From positions 1 to 64,000 of the forward strand of contig NZ_BPQQ01000058.1 in NCBI RefSeq assembly GCF_022179325.1: 64,000 nucleotides of DNA, given 5' to 3'. Numbering within the stretch: the stretch's first letter is position 1; each line of letters opens with the position of its first letter. Below the pieces are notes generated by a model that saw only the letters and a list, made by a program, of their open reading frames with translations, was not told where the DNA came from and ran no database searches. A program made the position numbers and the translations under genes. Below are positions 62,723-64,000 of this stretch, one piece after another. The stretch comes from Methylobacterium isbiliense. GTDB taxonomy: Bacteria; Pseudomonadota; Alphaproteobacteria; Rhizobiales; Beijerinckiaceae.

Positions 62723-64000
62723 ATGGCCCCCCGCCGCCCCCGCCCGATCCTGCTCGCCGCGGCGCTCGCTGGCGTCTGCGCGGGCCTCTTCGCGGCTGCC
62801 TTCGCCGGCATCTTGGGCGGATCGCCCGCCCAGGCGCAGAGCTTCCTCGGCACCGGCCCGGCCGAGCGCCTCACCGTGCCGCCGAGCGGGGACGCGCTGC
62901 GGCCCCTGCCGCTGCCCGAGCGCCCGCCCGCGGCCAGCGCCCCTGCGCGGGAGGCGCGCCCGCCGGCGGGCGACGCGGCGGGCTTGGGCGGGGCGGTGCC
63001 CGCGACGATCGAGGCCGCGCGCCGCTTCCCCGCCGGGACGCAGGGCTTCCGCCTCGCGGGCGAGGAGGACGTGCTCCGGTATCCGGTCTTCCTCACCGAG
63101 GCGCAGACGCGCGGGCAGACCCGGCTGCGGGTGTCCTACCTGTCGGCGATCTCGGTGGCGCCCGAGGCCTCCAGCCTGACCGCGAGCGTGAACGGCACCA
63201 AGGTGGGCTGGACCCGGATCCAGGCGCCCGGCGCCGTCAAGGTCGTCGAGTTCGCGCTGCCCGACGGCCTGCTGCGGCCGGGCTACAACGCGGTGACGCT
63301 CACGGCGAGCCAGCGCCACCGGGTCGATTGCTCGCTGGGGGCGACCTACGAGCTGTGGACCCAGATCGACCCCTCCCGCTCCGGCCTCGTCGTCCCGACG
63401 GCGAGCGACCTCGACCTGCGCTCGCTCGCCGCCCTCGAACCCGACGAGAGCGGCGCGCTGCCGGTGGGGATCGCGCTCGCCGAGCGGCCAGGTCCCGACC
63501 GCCTGGAGCGGATCGTCGGCGCCGTGCAGGCGGTGGCGCTGGTCGGCCGCCTCGCCCGGCCGGCGGTGACGGTCGGGCCGCCGCTCGCCGGCCGCACCGG
63601 CGTCACCCTGGTGGTCGGGACCGCGCGGGAGATCCAGGGCACGGAGGGGCTGGAGGAGATCGGGCCGATCACCGGGCCGAAGCTCGCCCTCCTGGCCCCG
63701 CGGGCGGGGCGGGCGCCCACCCTCGTGGTGACGGGACCGACCGGCCCGGACGTGCGGCAGGCCATCGAGCAGCTGGCGCGGGCCGGGGAGGGGGCGGGGA
63801 CCCCGGCGGGGACGCCGGCCGGAACCCGGCTCGCGACGCTGACGCGCGGCTACCAGCTGCGCGGCGACGAGACCCTGAGCCTCGACACGCTCGGCCTCGT
63901 CAGCCACGAGTTCAGCGGCCGCCTGATGCGCATCGCCTTCGAGGTGCGCTTCCCGGCCGATTTCGTCCCGGCCGATTACGGCAAGGTGATGCTCCACCTC
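62723..64000 (+). CDS. bcsB: Cellulose synthase subunit BcsB (cut by window end)
   Basis: The first 426 codons of the periplasmic BcsB partner are present, and the frame runs off the window. There is a signal peptide or membrane anchor (LLAAALAGVCAGLFAAAFAGILGG, then SPAQAQS), then a proline-rich linker to about residue 75. The carbohydrate-binding start follows: LRVSYLSAISVAPEASSLTASVNGTKVG and PGYNAVTLTASQRHRVDCSLGATYELWTQID, the typical BcsB domain. BcsB receives the glucan from BcsA and guides it across the periplasm. The ATG at 62723 lies 4 bp after bcsA. Confidence 0.93.
   Translation, partial: MAPRRPRPILLAAALAGVCAGLFAAAFAGILGGSPAQAQSFLGTGPAERLTVPPSGDALRPLPLPERPPAASAPAREARPPAGDAAGLGGAVPATIEAARRFPAGTQGFRLAGEEDVLRYPVFLTEAQTRGQTRLRVSYLSAISVAPEASSLTASVNGTKVGWTRIQAPGAVKVVEFALPDGLLRPGYNAVTLTASQRHRVDCSLGATYELWTQIDPSRSGLVVPTASDLDLRSLAALEPDESGALPVGIALAERPGPDRLERIVGAVQAVALVGRLARPAVTVGPPLAGRTGVTLVVGTAREIQGTEGLEEIGPITGPKLALLAPRAGRAPTLVVTGPTGPDVRQAIEQLARAGEGAGTPAGTPAGTRLATLTRGYQLRGDETLSLDTLGLVSHEFSGRLMRIAFEVRFPADFVPADYGKVMLHL

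Noticed and set aside
60091-63096. A 1001-codon minus-strand frame opposite bcsA and the start of bcsB
   Set aside because: Antisense shadow. The plus strand shows complete BcsA motifs and the BcsB start.
1-64000. CRISPR arrays, tRNA or rRNA genes, and phage structural operons
   Set aside because: I found no regularly spaced direct repeats, no cloverleaf-like sequences with a convincing T-loop, and no phage gene cluster. The tailspike-like protein stands alone.

Overview
The window is high-GC DNA whose gene content fits an alphaproteobacterium, most likely a member of the Methylobacteriaceae or a close relative. This is an inference from the high third-position GC, a bcsS-bcsA-bcsB cellulose locus, an Aae-type efflux set, a MaeB-type malic enzyme and the style of the insertion sequences. 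There is no rRNA or tRNA to confirm it.

Positions 1 to about 41,900 form an accessory surface-polysaccharide region cut up by insertion sequences. Its cargo is sugar-transfer and decoration genes: a TPR/GT-D protein (2531-3895), an 1860-residue HAD/repeat/TPR/GT4 fusion (4043-9625), an FkbM methyltransferase, a secreted tailspike-like protein translationally coupled to a methyltransferase (11025-12970), a second methyltransferase (16173-16841), a broken DUF1796 gene and a GT-A transferase (21662-23471). A five-gene minus-strand glycosyltransferase run follows (24709-32245). Then come a bifunctional mannose-1-phosphate guanylyltransferase/mannose-6-phosphate isomerase (33072-34523), a repeat-GT4 protein, a WcbI protein and a DUF6492 protein. 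A phosphomannomutase (41903-43315) completes a GDP-mannose supply route, so a mannose- or fucose-type polysaccharide is a reasonable guess. Several cargo genes (16.2, 21.7-23.5 and 40.3-41.2 kb) are clearly richer in A+T than their surroundings and look recently acquired.

The mobile layer includes IS256 (507-1824, plus the start of another at 1-75), two IS66 tnpC remnants, two ISAs1 elements side by side (13377-15913) and an IS427-like IS5 element (16848-17764). An IS630 element is split by a complete IS66 element with a perfect 8-bp target duplication (17929-21505). There is also a truncated IS5, two internally deleted copies of one IS3 element (about 24.1 and 39.2 kb) and an IS1031-like IS5 element (37863-39024).

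From about 43.3 kb to the end the region looks like stable chromosome: a WYL-like protein, a YoaK/DUF1275 membrane protein, aspS followed by a GT2 and an acyltransferase-3 gene, a hexapeptide acetyltransferase, maeB, a FUSC/DUF1656/HlyD efflux operon, two small envelope proteins, a degenerate hybrid histidine kinase, an APH-type phosphotransferase, and the cellulose genes bcsS, bcsA and bcsB (the last cut by the window end).

The observations most worth following up are the roughly 38-residue WY...YPDV/HYL..G..EGR repeat shared by three otherwise different sugar-transfer proteins, the HAD-GT4 fusion, the kinase-dead-looking hybrid histidine kinase that keeps its phospho-acceptors, and a BcsA whose c-di-GMP-binding PilZ residues look altered.
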